NCBI RefSeq assembly: GCF_002079055.1
Contig: NC_047502.1
Location: forward strand, 839,029 to 903,028
Source: Saccharomyces paradoxus
Lineage: Eukaryota > Ascomycota > Saccharomycetes > Saccharomycetales > Saccharomycetaceae
Direction of reading: 5' to 3'
Length of the DNA: 64,000 bases
The notes beneath the pieces were generated by a model. That model was given only the letters and a program-made list of their open reading frames with translations. It was not told the origin of the DNA and did not search any database. Position 1 is the first letter of the stretch, and each line of letters begins with the position of its first letter. The translations under genes were made by a program, and so were the position numbers. Below, in pieces: positions 18,739 through 28,702 of this stretch.

Positions 18739-21045
18739 CTATGCTTGACCAGAGACGGCTACTTGTTGTAAGTGAGTCATGAAATTTTGTAAGGACACAT
18801 CATCAGTCAAGACAATTGTAGACCCCCCGCGGGCCATGTCTTGATAGTTATCAGATGGGTTCAATTTAGATAACAAGAATCTGGCTTGGGAACCACCGGC
18901 CTCAGTGTCAATGAATCTTGGTAGTGGGAACCTATCTACTAACAATTCTGCGGCTTCTAGTTTTGGTTCTTCTAGAAGAGCTTTGAAATCTGCGTATTGT
19001 GGATCGTCTTGGTAACCGGCTTTTCTCCACTGGGCGATCTGTTCACCGTGGTATATTAAGATGAAGAAAAATGTATCTAATAATAGGATGGTATTGGGTT
19101 TGACAGAAATAGAATCCAGCAAGACAGGTTGTGGGTCATCCTCCATTGAGAAAGAAGTTAGAGTAGGTTGAATCATAATTAAAGAATTAGTCGTATCCTC
19201 TCTTGTGAAAATATGTCTATAAAATGCAGTTTCATCCGGAGAATTGTTAAAGACACTTAAGAATTGGGACCTTCTTAAATAATAGGTGAATTGAGGATAT
19301 AGCGAGAAATTTGGAGCCAACCTGAAGGATTGAGGATCATCTTTGTTATAGTCGGCGTACTTTTGACATAGCTTAATCAAAGTTCTGTCTAACCATCTAA
19401 TAACATCAGCTCCATCATCAGTTTCAGCCTTGTGTACAGCAATACGGGCCATCAAAACGGCAGCTGCCTCTTGATCAAAGGAAGCTGCAATGGCGGGAGT
19501 GCCGAATGGCAAGAGTTGGTTTGCCACGGTGGTGACTCTAATACGGTTGGTACCGGAGGAGTGTTGATAAGTAGTGATGAATTGAGTATATGCTAGATTA
19601 GGTCTATCTGCTGAGCCAGGGGCAGACATCATTGGGTTAGAATTAGCCGCAGTGTTCGCAATTTCAAAGAAGATTGCGTACGAGTGATAAGGTGATAAGG
19701 AAGCCATCTTCCAAGTAGACGTTGCACCGATACCGATTTCAGATTCACTGATATTATTGGCGTCTGTCCTCTTTACAGCGGAGGCATGTCCAATCAAACC
19801 TTGTACCTTCAAGTCTTTACTTGTCTTGACTGCCATATTACCGTTGAAAGCCATCTTCAAATACCCTTCTTCATCCTTGGCAAACAGTCTCAAGTAAGAC
19901 TGTTTGAAGATCGCAGTGGAGAACGCATCGGTTAGCAATAATACGCCTCCAGTAGAGTCGGTCAATTGTTTCATTTCAGACATACCGATTTGATCGTAAC
20001 AACCGGCAAAGATATCAACAGTGTGTCCATTGACGGCAACCCTTTGAGCAATCTGGTTATAGAACTTGCAGGCCTTCTTGTAATGTTGCGCGTGATCCGA
20101 ATCGATGTCGTGGTGAGATCTCAAAGGGTCTTTTAACTCCGAGTTAACAATCAAACCTGGGGCCACGGTACCTGGACCGGAGGCGAAAAGAATGATTCTT
20201 GCAGGGATGTTCTTGTAACAGCCCTGTAAAAGCAAAGACGCAATATTCAAAGCGGAACCTGTAGCTCTTAATGGTCTATGACCTGCTGGGACAGACCATT
20301 GATCTGGAGACAGATTTTCGAGCAGTTGATTCAGTTTAAACTCGACCTGTTCCAAGGGCAGGAAGAACCTATTCAAGGAAAAGGGCGTGACTTTGTTCAT
20401 GGCGTTCGGTAGATGAGATGGAGCACCACCGGGGCCGGTAGGCTTTTGGCCCGTTAACATTTCGGTCAACGCCTCGAGCTGGTACTCTCTGTCGCCTCTG
20501 AACACGTTGCACCTGTCAATGGTTTCGCTGGACAGATCGTGCAATTGAACAACGTTCCCATAAGTGATCAACCCAATCAGTGCGTTGGGGGGTAATAGAG
20601 ACAACGAAGTGATGATAGACTCCTTCAGCGAGTCGAGATTCTCCGTTTCGGAAGTCAGATCCACAACAAAGAAGAAAATGGGGGGGACGGTGACGGGCTT
20701 GTTAGTGATGTACTCAATGGTGGTGGACTGTAACTCTAGCGGCATGTTTTCCTGCGATAAGTTGGTGTACTGTGGAGGCAAATGGTTCCTGGAGTTACAG
20801 ATGGGACAACTCCAGGATGAATTACGCGGATCAATCACACAGTAAGGATTTAGAATCGACTTACAGTGCGGACCGGAACACACAACTGGATTGTATGGGG
20901 CAACGTTCAATTCGTCGTACTCCTTCAAAGGAGTGTACAAGCAGCCAACGGGGACAACGTTGCTGTTAGCGTCGCTTCTGGTAGAGGGAAACACGTTCCA
21001 GGTGAAACGGACCCCGTTGATGTCTTCATTAGTCTCGAAGTCCAT
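18739..21045 (-). CDS. SEC23: SEC23, COPII coat subunit and Sar1 GAP
   Basis: The 768-residue protein equals S. cerevisiae. Domains in order: beta-barrel start; zinc finger with C56, C61, C80 and C83; trunk (vWA-like) domain from about residue 120 ([14 protein letters not shown]); helical domain; gelsolin-like domain at the end. The GAP arginine finger is R722 in GGSQARFLL. Sec23 pairs with Sec24 in the inner COPII coat, stimulates Sar1 GTP hydrolysis and builds ER-to-Golgi vesicles. Codon choice is strongly biased, as in a highly expressed gene. Confidence 0.98.
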
Positions 21046-21576
21046 GGCTAGAAAAGGGAAAGGGGAGGCAGGCGACAGACAGATAAATACTGGCTTCAGT
21101 TAATTGTGTGTCTTGCTGGACGTGGCAAGATCACAACAAGTATCATTTTTTTCTTTTTTCAAACGTGTTTTTCTTTTATTCTTGCTGGAACTTTCCTCCT
21201 TTGGAACAAACGAGAGGGCGACGGGCTGCTCGTCACAAGCGACAAAGCTCGACTGACAGTAAATAATCGTGCTAAAACAAAACTAACGCAACCTATCACA
21301 CTATGAACAGTAGTCAACTTGCATTGCATCCACGTTGGTTATAGTATGTCTTAGGCATGTGCAATCTCTCCCCATATTATTGTAAAGACGAGCATAAAAC
21401 ACCAGTTCAAGCGTCCGGGTAACTTTTCTTAATTTACCTCTTTTCCTCCCAACATATATGAACATGAGATAGCAAGAGCAAGAAACAACGGTTCATGAAC
21501 AATAGGTAAAACAACACAGCACAACACAGCACAGCATACCGTACCACACCACGCCACGTCACAACACAACAAGATA
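21046..21576. other. SEC23-SMX3 divergent promoter region
   Basis: 531 bp between the two start codons. No gene supported. A Reb1 site lies at 21416-21423. A stretch of CACAAC/CACGCC-like short repeats (21508-21560) precedes SMX3. Confidence 0.6.
21416..21423 (-). promoter_or_regulatory. Reb1 binding site
   Basis: CGGGTAAC here matches the Reb1 consensus RTTACCCG on the minus strand. It lies about 155 bp upstream of SMX3, where Reb1 typically sets a nucleosome-depleted region. Confidence 0.55.
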
Positions 21577-21837
21577 ATGAGCGAGAGCAGTGATATTAGC
21601 GCGATGCAGCCAGTGAACCCGAAACCGTTCCTCAAGGGCCTGGTCAACCATCGTGTGGGCGTCAAGCTTAAGTTCAACAACACCGAATACAGAGGTACGC
21701 TTGTGTCCACGGACAACTACTTTAACCTGCAACTGAACGAAGCAGAAGAGTTCGTCGCGGGTGTCTCGCACGGCACTCTAGGGGAGATCTTCATCCGCTG
21801 CAATAATGTGCTCTACATCAGGGAGCTGCCGAATTAA
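21577..21837 (+). CDS. SMX3: SMX3, Sm protein F of spliceosomal snRNPs
   Basis: The 86-residue protein matches SmF. Sm1 is [20 protein letters not shown] with NYFNLQL; Sm2 is [14 protein letters not shown], with the RNA-contacting N in RCNN. It is one of seven Sm proteins forming the ring on U1, U2, U4 and U5 snRNAs. Together with PRP4 in this window it serves pre-mRNA splicing, although the two genes are not adjacent. Confidence 0.97.
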   Translation: MSESSDISAMQPVNPKPFLKGLVNHRVGVKLKFNNTEYRGTLVSTDNYFNLQLNEAEEFVAGVSHGTLGEIFIRCNNVLYIRELPN

Positions 21838-22135
21838 GATGACTGCGCTCGTGTTCCCTACATACCAATATATACGCTTTCTACTGTAACGCAATATTAT
21901 TCTATAGCACCCACGTCCCGTATTGTTTTTTTTTTGTTTTAGTTTATATTGTTTTATTTTTCTTTCTTCCTTCTTCCTGCTTTTGGATTTCCCTCGCATT
22001 GTGGATAGCGTGGAAAAAATAAAGGATTTCCAGTATTTGAAAAATTTTCAGTATTCTTACGTGTTCCTAACTCCACAGAGAGGGCTATTGCTATAACGCT
22101 ATCGCGCCAATTATACCCACATAGACGCACTCACA

Positions 22136-22939
22136 ATGAGCATTGAATACTCTGTTATCGTTCCTGCCTACCATGAAAAGCTAAACATCAAACCCTTGAC
22201 AACCAGACTGTTTGCCGGCATGAGCCCTGAAATGGCCAAGAAGACCGAGTTGATCTTTGTCGACGACAACTCGCAGGACGGCTCCGTTGAGGAGGTCGAC
22301 TCCCTAGCGCACAAAGGCTACAACGTCCGCATCATTGTCAGGACCAATGAGCGCGGTCTATCTTCTGCCGTTCTTAAGGGTTTCTACGAGGCCAAGGGCC
22401 AGTACCTGGTGTGCATGGATGCAGACCTACAACACCCTCCCGAGACCGTGCCCAAATTGTTCGAGTCTTTGCACGATCACGCCTTCACTCTGGGTACCAG
22501 ATACGCCCCAGGCGTCGGTATCGACAAGGACTGGCCTATGTACAGACGCGTCATTTCTTCCACTGCTAGGATGATGGCCAGACCTTTGACCATCGCCTCC
22601 GACCCCATGAGTGGGTTTTTCGGCCTACAAAAGAAGTACCTCGAGAACTGCAACCCTAAGGACATCAACTCGCAAGGTTTCAAGATTGCCCTTGAGCTTC
22701 TAGCCAAGCTTCCTCTACCAAGGGACCCTAGAGTGGCAATCGGCGAAGTGCCATTCACCTTCGGTGTGAGAACAGAAGGTGAGTCCAAGCTGTCAGGTAA
22801 AGTCATTATCCAATATTTGCAACAACTCAAGGAGCTCTACGTCTTCAAGTTTGGCGCCAACAACCTTATCCTCTTCATTACTTTCTGGTCCATTCTGTTC
22901 TTCTACGTTTGCTACCAACTATACCATTTGGTCTTTTAA
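22136..22939 (+). CDS. DPM1: DPM1, dolichol-phosphate mannose synthase
   Basis: The 267-residue protein matches S. cerevisiae. It is a GT2 glycosyltransferase: VIVPAYHEKLNIKPL at the N-terminus, FVDDNSQDGS, and the metal-binding DAD at residues 95-97 in MDADLQHPPE. A single C-terminal membrane anchor spans about residues 242-267 (NLILFITFWSILFFYVCYQL). It transfers mannose from GDP-Man to dolichol phosphate on the cytosolic ER face, feeding N-glycans, O-mannosylation and GPI anchors. The anchored form is complete alone and needs no DPM2/DPM3 partners. The coding sequence is GC-richer and more biased than its neighbours. Confidence 0.97.
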   Translation: MSIEYSVIVPAYHEKLNIKPLTTRLFAGMSPEMAKKTELIFVDDNSQDGSVEEVDSLAHKGYNVRIIVRTNERGLSSAVLKGFYEAKGQYLVCMDADLQHPPETVPKLFESLHDHAFTLGTRYAPGVGIDKDWPMYRRVISSTARMMARPLTIASDPMSGFFGLQKKYLENCNPKDINSQGFKIALELLAKLPLPRDPRVAIGEVPFTFGVRTEGESKLSGKVIIQYLQQLKELYVFKFGANNLILFITFWSILFFYVCYQLYHLVF

Positions 22940-23415
22940 AGGGGTTGAATGCTAACGAAAAAAAATACGTCTTTTATATGTCTCTTTAAGTACTTCTTTC
23001 AGGTATATGCCTTTAATTACACTCTCCCCTTTCTAATCCTATTTTGACCATCATTGTTAACGTAATATTTGCCCTAGGGTAAAAATGGAAAATCTACTAG
23101 GCCGTAACTCATTTCTTCCCCACCCCCACACATAGGGTTCAGAAACTGACTTCACAACCCTTTTGCATTGTTTCTCCACGCGGCGCTACCAAATGCATCC
23201 AATTTTTTTTTTGTCACAACAGCACCAACCCCTTGAAATAGCCAATTCTTCTCGAGACTTTGCTCCCTTAATCTTTCCTTCCCCCCGGTTTCTTCATGAT
23301 TATATATATCAAGCTCGTATATTACACTATACTCATATTACTCATATCGTAATATTACTGCTCCTGACTTCCAGTCAACCCGGCATCCACGATCATCCTT
23401 AGTATACACTACTTC
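22940..23415. other. DPM1-GDB1 intergenic, GDB1 promoter
   Basis: 476 bp with no gene. It contains two CCCCT motifs (23026-23030, 23229-23233), the stress-response element core, a poly(T) run, and TATATATA at 23302-23309 about 110 bp before GDB1. Confidence 0.5.
23026..23233. promoter_or_regulatory. Two STRE (CCCCT) motifs upstream of GDB1
   Basis: CCCCT at 23026-23030 and 23229-23233. CCCCT is the Msn2/Msn4 stress-response core. Glycogen metabolism genes are stress-induced in S. cerevisiae, so the sites are plausible, but the pentamer is short and frequent. Confidence 0.4.
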
Positions 23416-26400
23416 ATGAATAGATCTTTACTGCTACGTTTGTCGGACACCGGTGAACCCGTTACAAGCTGCTCTTACGGCAAAGGTGTCCTGACACTAC
23501 CACCCATTCCGCTCCCTAAAGACGCCCCAAAGGACCAACCGCTATATACAGTCAAGTTATTGATATCTGCGGGCTCTCCTGTGGCTAGAGATGGGCTGGT
23601 TTGGACTAATTGTCCTCCAGATCACAACACGCCCTTCAAGAGAGACAAATTTTACAAAAAAATCATTCATTCCAGCTTTCACGAGGATGACTGCATCGAC
23701 TTGAATGTCTACGCTCCGGGCTCGTACTGCTTTTATCTATCCTTCAGGAACGATAACGAAAAGCTGGAGACAACAAGGAAATACTACTTTATTGCCTTAC
23801 CCATGCTTTACATAAACGATCAGTTCCTTCCTTTAAATTCCATCGCTTTGCAGAGTGTCGTATCGAAATGGTTGGGCTCCGACTGGGAGCCAATCCTATC
23901 GAAAATTGCCGCCAAAAACTACAACATGGTGCATTTCACTCCCCTGCAGGAAAGAGGCGAGTCTAATTCACCTTACTCTATATACGACCAGTTACAGTTT
24001 GACCAGGAACACTTCAAGTCTCCTGAAGACGTGAAAAACTTAGTTGAACATATACATCGCGATCTAAACATGCTTTCGTTGACAGATATTGTCTTTAATC
24101 ACACAGCTAATAATTCTCCTTGGTTGGTTGAGCATCCAGAGGCTGGGTACAATCACATCACTGCTCCACATTTAATCAGCGCTATAGAGCTCGACCAGGA
24201 ACTACTCAATTTTAGCAGCAACTTGAAATCCTGGGGCTATCCTACCGAACTGGAAAGTATAGAAGATCTTTTCAAGATCATGGACGGTATTAAAGTACAT
24301 GTCTTAGGGTCGTTGAAACTGTGGGAATACTATGCAGTAAATGTGCAAACGGCACTTCAGGATATCAAGGCTCATTGGAATGACGAATCTAACGAAAGCT
24401 ACAACTTCCCCGAGGATATTAAGGATATCTCGTCCGATTTGGTAAAATTGGCTTCCTTTGTGAAGGATAACGTCACTGAGGCAAACTTCGGCACTCTTGG
24501 TGAAAGAAACTCAAACAAAATTAACGTGTCCAAGTTTATTCAACTACTGAAGCTCATTAGCGATACGGGTAGTGAAGACTGCGAATCTTTCTTGGCCACC
24601 GCTCAGAACATCTTGAACGAGGTCAACTTACCCCTATATAGAGAATACGACGATGACGTCAGTGAGATACTCGAGCAACTGTTCAATCGTATTAAGTATT
24701 TGAGATTAGATGATAACGGACCTAAGCAGGGTCCAGTAACCGTAGAAGTGCCCTTAACAGAGCCTTATTTTACGAGGTTCAAAGGAAAAGACGGTATCAA
24801 CTATGCCCTCGCCAACAATGGTTGGATATGGAATGGTAACCCACTAGTGGATTTTGCATCTCAAAATTCAAGAGCTTATTTACGTAGAGAAGTTATCGTG
24901 TGGGGGGACTGTGTCAAGTTAAGATACGGTAGAAGCCCTGAAGACTCTCCGTACTTGTGGGAAAGGATGTCCAAATATATAGAAATGAACGCCAAAATAT
25001 TTGATGGGTTCAGGATCGATAACTGTCATTCTACTCCGATACATGTTGGCGAATATTTTCTGGATTTGGCAAGAAAATACAACCCGAACCTTTACGTCGT
25101 CGCAGAGCTGTTCTCTGGTTCCGAAACACTAGATTGTCTGTTTGTCGAAAGGTTAGGTATTTCCTCTTTAATCAGAGAAGCAATGCAGGCTTGGTCCGAA
25201 GAAGAGTTGTCCAGACTGGTCCATAAGCATGGTGGTAGGCCCATTGGCTCCTATAAGTTTGTTCCCATGGACGACTTTTCATATCCAGCTGATATCAATT
25301 TAAATGAAGAACATTGTTTCAACGACGCCAGTGATAACTCCATAAGATGTGTATCAGAAATCATGATTCCAAAAATTTTAACCGCCACTCCGCCACATGC
25401 CTTATTCATGGACTGTACTCACGATAATGAAACTCCGTTTGAAAAGAGAACAGTCGAAGACACCTTACCCAATGCTGCGTTAGTAGCGCTTTGCTCATCC
25501 GCCATTGGATCTGTTTATGGTTACGACGAAATTTTCCCACATTTACTGAATTTGGTCACTGAGAAAAGACATTATGACATTTCTACTCCTACTGGTAGCC
25601 CTTCGATGGGAATAACCAAAGTCAAGGCCACTTTGAATTCGATTAGAACAAGTATGGGTAAGAAAGCATATGACATTGAAGACTCTGAAATGCATGTGCA
25701 TCACCAGGGCCAGTATATTACTTTCCATCGTATGGATGTTAAATCCGGCAAAGGTTGGTACTTAATTGCCAGGATGAAATTTTCTGATAATGGCGACCCT
25801 AACGAGACTTTACCCCCAGTGGTGTTAAATCAGTCCTTGTGCTCCCTCAAATTTTCATATGCTTTAGAAAGAATTGGCGATGAAGTTCCCGATGATGATA
25901 AATTCATTAAAGGTATTCCCACAAAATTGAAGGAGCTTGAGGGGTTCGAAATTTCTTATGATGACGATAAAAAAATTTCAACGATAAAACTACCCAATGA
26001 ATTCCCTCAAGGATCTATTGCCATTTTTGAGACCCAACAAAATGGTGTAGACGAGTCCCTCGATCACTTCATAAGGTCAGGTGCTTTAAAGGCCACTTCA
26101 AATTTGACTTTAGAGTCGATAAATTCCATCTTATATCGTAGTGAGCCTGAAGAATACGACGTTAGCGCCGGCGAAGGCGGTGCTTATATTATTCCTGATT
26201 TTGGAAAGCCGGTGTATTGCGGCCTGCAAGGTTGGGTTTCTGTTTTGAGAAAGATTGTGTTTTACAATGATTTGGCGCATCCCTTAAGCGCAAATTTAAG
26301 AAATGGACACTGGGCTTTAGATTATACTATCAGTAGGCTCAATTACTACAGCGACGAAGTAGGAATCACAGAAGTACAGAACTGGTTACGCTCAAGATTC

Positions 26401-28026
26401 GATAGAGTGAAAAAGTTACCGAGCTACTTAGTGCCCAGTTATTTCGCCTTGATCATAGGTATTCTTTATGGTTGTTGTCGCTTGAAAGCAATACAGCTGA
26501 TGTCTCGTAATATTGGTAAATCTACATTGTTCGTACAAAGCTTATCAATGACATCCATCCAGATGGTTTCCAAAATGAAGTCAACCTCTATTTTACCAGG
26601 CGAAAATGTTCCCTCTATGGCTGCAGGTTTGCCACATTTCAGCGTAAACTATATGAGGTGCTGGGGTAGAGATGTATTTATATCGTTAAGAGGTATTTTA
26701 TTAACCACAGGTAGATTTGATGAAGCAAAGGCGCATATACTAGCCTTTGCAAAAACTTTGAAACATGGTTTAATTCCAAATTTGTTGGATGCGGGTAGGA
26801 ACCCAAGGTATAATGCTCGTGATGCTGCATGGTTCTTTTTGCAAGCTGTACAGGACTATATTCATATCGTTCCTGATGGTGAAAAAATCTTACAAGAGCA
26901 AATAACAAGAAGGTTCCCACTGGATGACACTTACATTCCTGTAGATGATCCAAGGGCATTTAGTTACTCTAGTACCTTGGAAGAGATTGTTTACGAAATC
27001 TTGAGTAGACATGCTAAGGGAATTAAGTTTAGGGAAGCTAATGCAGGTCCAAACTTAGATCGTGTTATGAGCGATGAAGGGTTTAACGTTGAAATCTACG
27101 TCGATTGGTCTACTGGGTTAGTTCACGGTGGATCTCAGTATAATTGCGGTACCTGGATGGATAAGATGGGAGAAAGCGAAAAAGCAGGTTCTGTCGGTAT
27201 ACCTGGAACACCTAGAGACGGAGCCGCAATAGAAATTAACGGGCTTTTAAAAAGTGCTTTAAGATTTGTTATTGAGCTAAGCAAGAAGGGATTGTTCAAG
27301 TTTACCGATGTGGAGAAACAAGACGGTGATAAAATTAGTTTTACTGAATGGAATCAATTACTCCAAGACAACTTCGAAAAAAGATACTATATCCCGGAGG
27401 ACCCATCGGAAGATGCAGAATATGATGTGGAGGCCAAACTGGGGGTTAATAGAAGAGGAGTATACAGAGACTTATACAAGTCAGGTAAGCCTTATGAAGA
27501 TTATCAGTTAAGACCAAATTTTGCCATTGCCATGACTGTGGCACCGGAATTATTTGTACCTCAACATGCCACAAAAGCAATCACTATTGCGGATAAAGTT
27601 TTAAGAGGTCCAGTAGGTATGCGCACTTTAGATCCAAGTGATTACAATTACCGTCCTTACTACAACAATGGAGAAGATTCAGAAGATTTTGCCACCTCAA
27701 AAGGTAGAAACTATCACCAAGGTCCTGAATGGGTTTGGCTTTACGGCTACTTTTTAAGAGCATTCCATCATTTCCACTTCAAAACCAGTCCACGTTGCCA
27801 GAATGCCGCCAAAGAAAAACCGTCTTCGTATTTGTACCAACAATTATACTACAGATTAAAGGACAATAGAAAATGGATTTCTGAGAGTGTGTGGGCAGGA
27901 TTGACAGAACTAACCAACAAGGACGGCGAGTTGTGCAATGACTCAAGCCCTACACAAGCCTGGAGTTCTGCTTGTTTGTTGGATCTATTTTATGATTTGT
28001 GGGATGCCTACGAAGATGATTCCTGA
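23416..28026 (+). CDS. GDB1: GDB1, glycogen debranching enzyme
   Basis: The 1536-residue protein equals S. cerevisiae. The N-terminal 4-alpha-glucanotransferase is a GH13-type barrel with its catalytic triad visible: D535 in FRIDNCHS, E564 in VVAELFSG and D670 in CTHDNETP. The C-terminal amylo-1,6-glucosidase (GH133) has D1086 in CWGRDVFIS and D1147 in QAVQDYIH, plus EWVWLYGYF near the end. It moves maltotriosyl units from branches and then hydrolyses the alpha-1,6 stub, working with Gph1. No truncation or missing catalytic residue is seen. Confidence 0.98.
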   Translation: MNRSLLLRLSDTGEPVTSCSYGKGVLTLPPIPLPKDAPKDQPLYTVKLLISAGSPVARDGLVWTNCPPDHNTPFKRDKFYKKIIHSSFHEDDCIDLNVYAPGSYCFYLSFRNDNEKLETTRKYYFIALPMLYINDQFLPLNSIALQSVVSKWLGSDWEPILSKIAAKNYNMVHFTPLQERGESNSPYSIYDQLQFDQEHFKSPEDVKNLVEHIHRDLNMLSLTDIVFNHTANNSPWLVEHPEAGYNHITAPHLISAIELDQELLNFSSNLKSWGYPTELESIEDLFKIMDGIKVHVLGSLKLWEYYAVNVQTALQDIKAHWNDESNESYNFPEDIKDISSDLVKLASFVKDNVTEANFGTLGERNSNKINVSKFIQLLKLISDTGSEDCESFLATAQNILNEVNLPLYREYDDDVSEILEQLFNRIKYLRLDDNGPKQGPVTVEVPLTEPYFTRFKGKDGINYALANNGWIWNGNPLVDFASQNSRAYLRREVIVWGDCVKLRYGRSPEDSPYLWERMSKYIEMNAKIFDGFRIDNCHSTPIHVGEYFLDLARKYNPNLYVVAELFSGSETLDCLFVERLGISSLIREAMQAWSEEELSRLVHKHGGRPIGSYKFVPMDDFSYPADINLNEEHCFNDASDNSIRCVSEIMIPKILTATPPHALFMDCTHDNETPFEKRTVEDTLPNAALVALCSSAIGSVYGYDEIFPHLLNLVTEKRHYDISTPTGSPSMGITKVKATLNSIRTSMGKKAYDIEDSEMHVHHQGQYITFHRMDVKSGKGWYLIARMKFSDNGDPNETLPPVVLNQSLCSLKFSYALERIGDEVPDDDKFIKGIPTKLKELEGFEISYDDDKKISTIKLPNEFPQGSIAIFETQQNGVDESLDHFIRSGALKATSNLTLESINSILYRSEPEEYDVSAGEGGAYIIPDFGKPVYCGLQGWVSVLRKIVFYNDLAHPLSANLRNGHWALDYTISRLNYYSDEVGITEVQNWLRSRFDRVKKLPSYLVPSYFALIIGILYGCCRLKAIQLMSRNIGKSTLFVQSLSMTSIQMVSKMKSTSILPGENVPSMAAGLPHFSVNYMRCWGRDVFISLRGILLTTGRFDEAKAHILAFAKTLKHGLIPNLLDAGRNPRYNARDAAWFFLQAVQDYIHIVPDGEKILQEQITRRFPLDDTYIPVDDPRAFSYSSTLEEIVYEILSRHAKGIKFREANAGPNLDRVMSDEGFNVEIYVDWSTGLVHGGSQYNCGTWMDKMGESEKAGSVGIPGTPRDGAAIEINGLLKSALRFVIELSKKGLFKFTDVEKQDGDKISFTEWNQLLQDNFEKRYYIPEDPSEDAEYDVEAKLGVNRRGVYRDLYKSGKPYEDYQLRPNFAIAMTVAPELFVPQHATKAITIADKVLRGPVGMRTLDPSDYNYRPYYNNGEDSEDFATSKGRNYHQGPEWVWLYGYFLRAFHHFHFKTSPRCQNAAKEKPSSYLYQQLYYRLKDNRKWISESVWAGLTELTNKDGELCNDSSPTQAWSSACLLDLFYDLWDAYEDDS

Positions 28027-28568
28027 AAATAGTTAGAGTATAAATTAATCGAACAGCTTCTTTTCCCCACTAATCCTTTTTTTTTTCTGTTTAACTATAA
28101 ATATATAAATCTACATCCCTATCTCTATTGATAATAAAACATATAAAATCGTATATTTTTTGTATACGTATTATCGTTTTGAGGAGCGAGAGCGAAAACG
28201 AAAATAAAAGAAATAAAGGGAACACACGTGAAAGTGAAGGACAGCAGTAACCAAGGGGGGCAAAACGCGTCAGAACAAGAGGTGAAAGGGTTGTCACGTA
28301 CGTATTTAAACCGGAGTGAGCCGTTTGCGTGTTACAATCATTAAACATCCCTGTTGTTTGTTTAATTCGCTAAGATCTAAATCTTTAACTAAGTAAGCAG
28401 CGGCAGTTACAGAAAGAGGTGAAAAGTAAAACAAGGGTGTATAGATTTTCGTTACCTCACATAGATATAGAACGAATTCATAGGTATCAAATACATTCCA
28501 CTTACGCTTTGCAGGTTCAAGTCTTGAAAAGAACGCAGAACATATAGCCCGGTTGAATAGTATGAGTC
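28027..28568. other. GDB1-ATG13 intergenic
   Basis: 542 bp. No gene supported. Purine-rich stretches occur around 28180-28240, and TATTTAAA at about 28302 may be a TATA-like element. The ATG13 leader contains an upstream ATG at 28562. Confidence 0.5.
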
Positions 28569-28702
28569 ATGGTTGCCGAAGAGGACATCGAGAAAGAAGT
28601 TCTTCAATTGATAGACAGTTTTTTCCTGAAGGCTACATTGCTAATATGCTCTACCGAATCAAGTCGATACCAGTCTTCTACAGAAAATATATTCCTATTT
28701 GA
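28562..28702 (+). other. Upstream ORF overlapping the ATG13 start
   Basis: ATG at 28562 lies 7 nt before the ATG13 start in another frame and opens 46 codons ending at TGA 28700-28702. It has A at position -3, whereas the ATG13 start has G at -3. Scanning ribosomes would meet it first. No similarity is recognised in its product. Confidence 0.4.
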
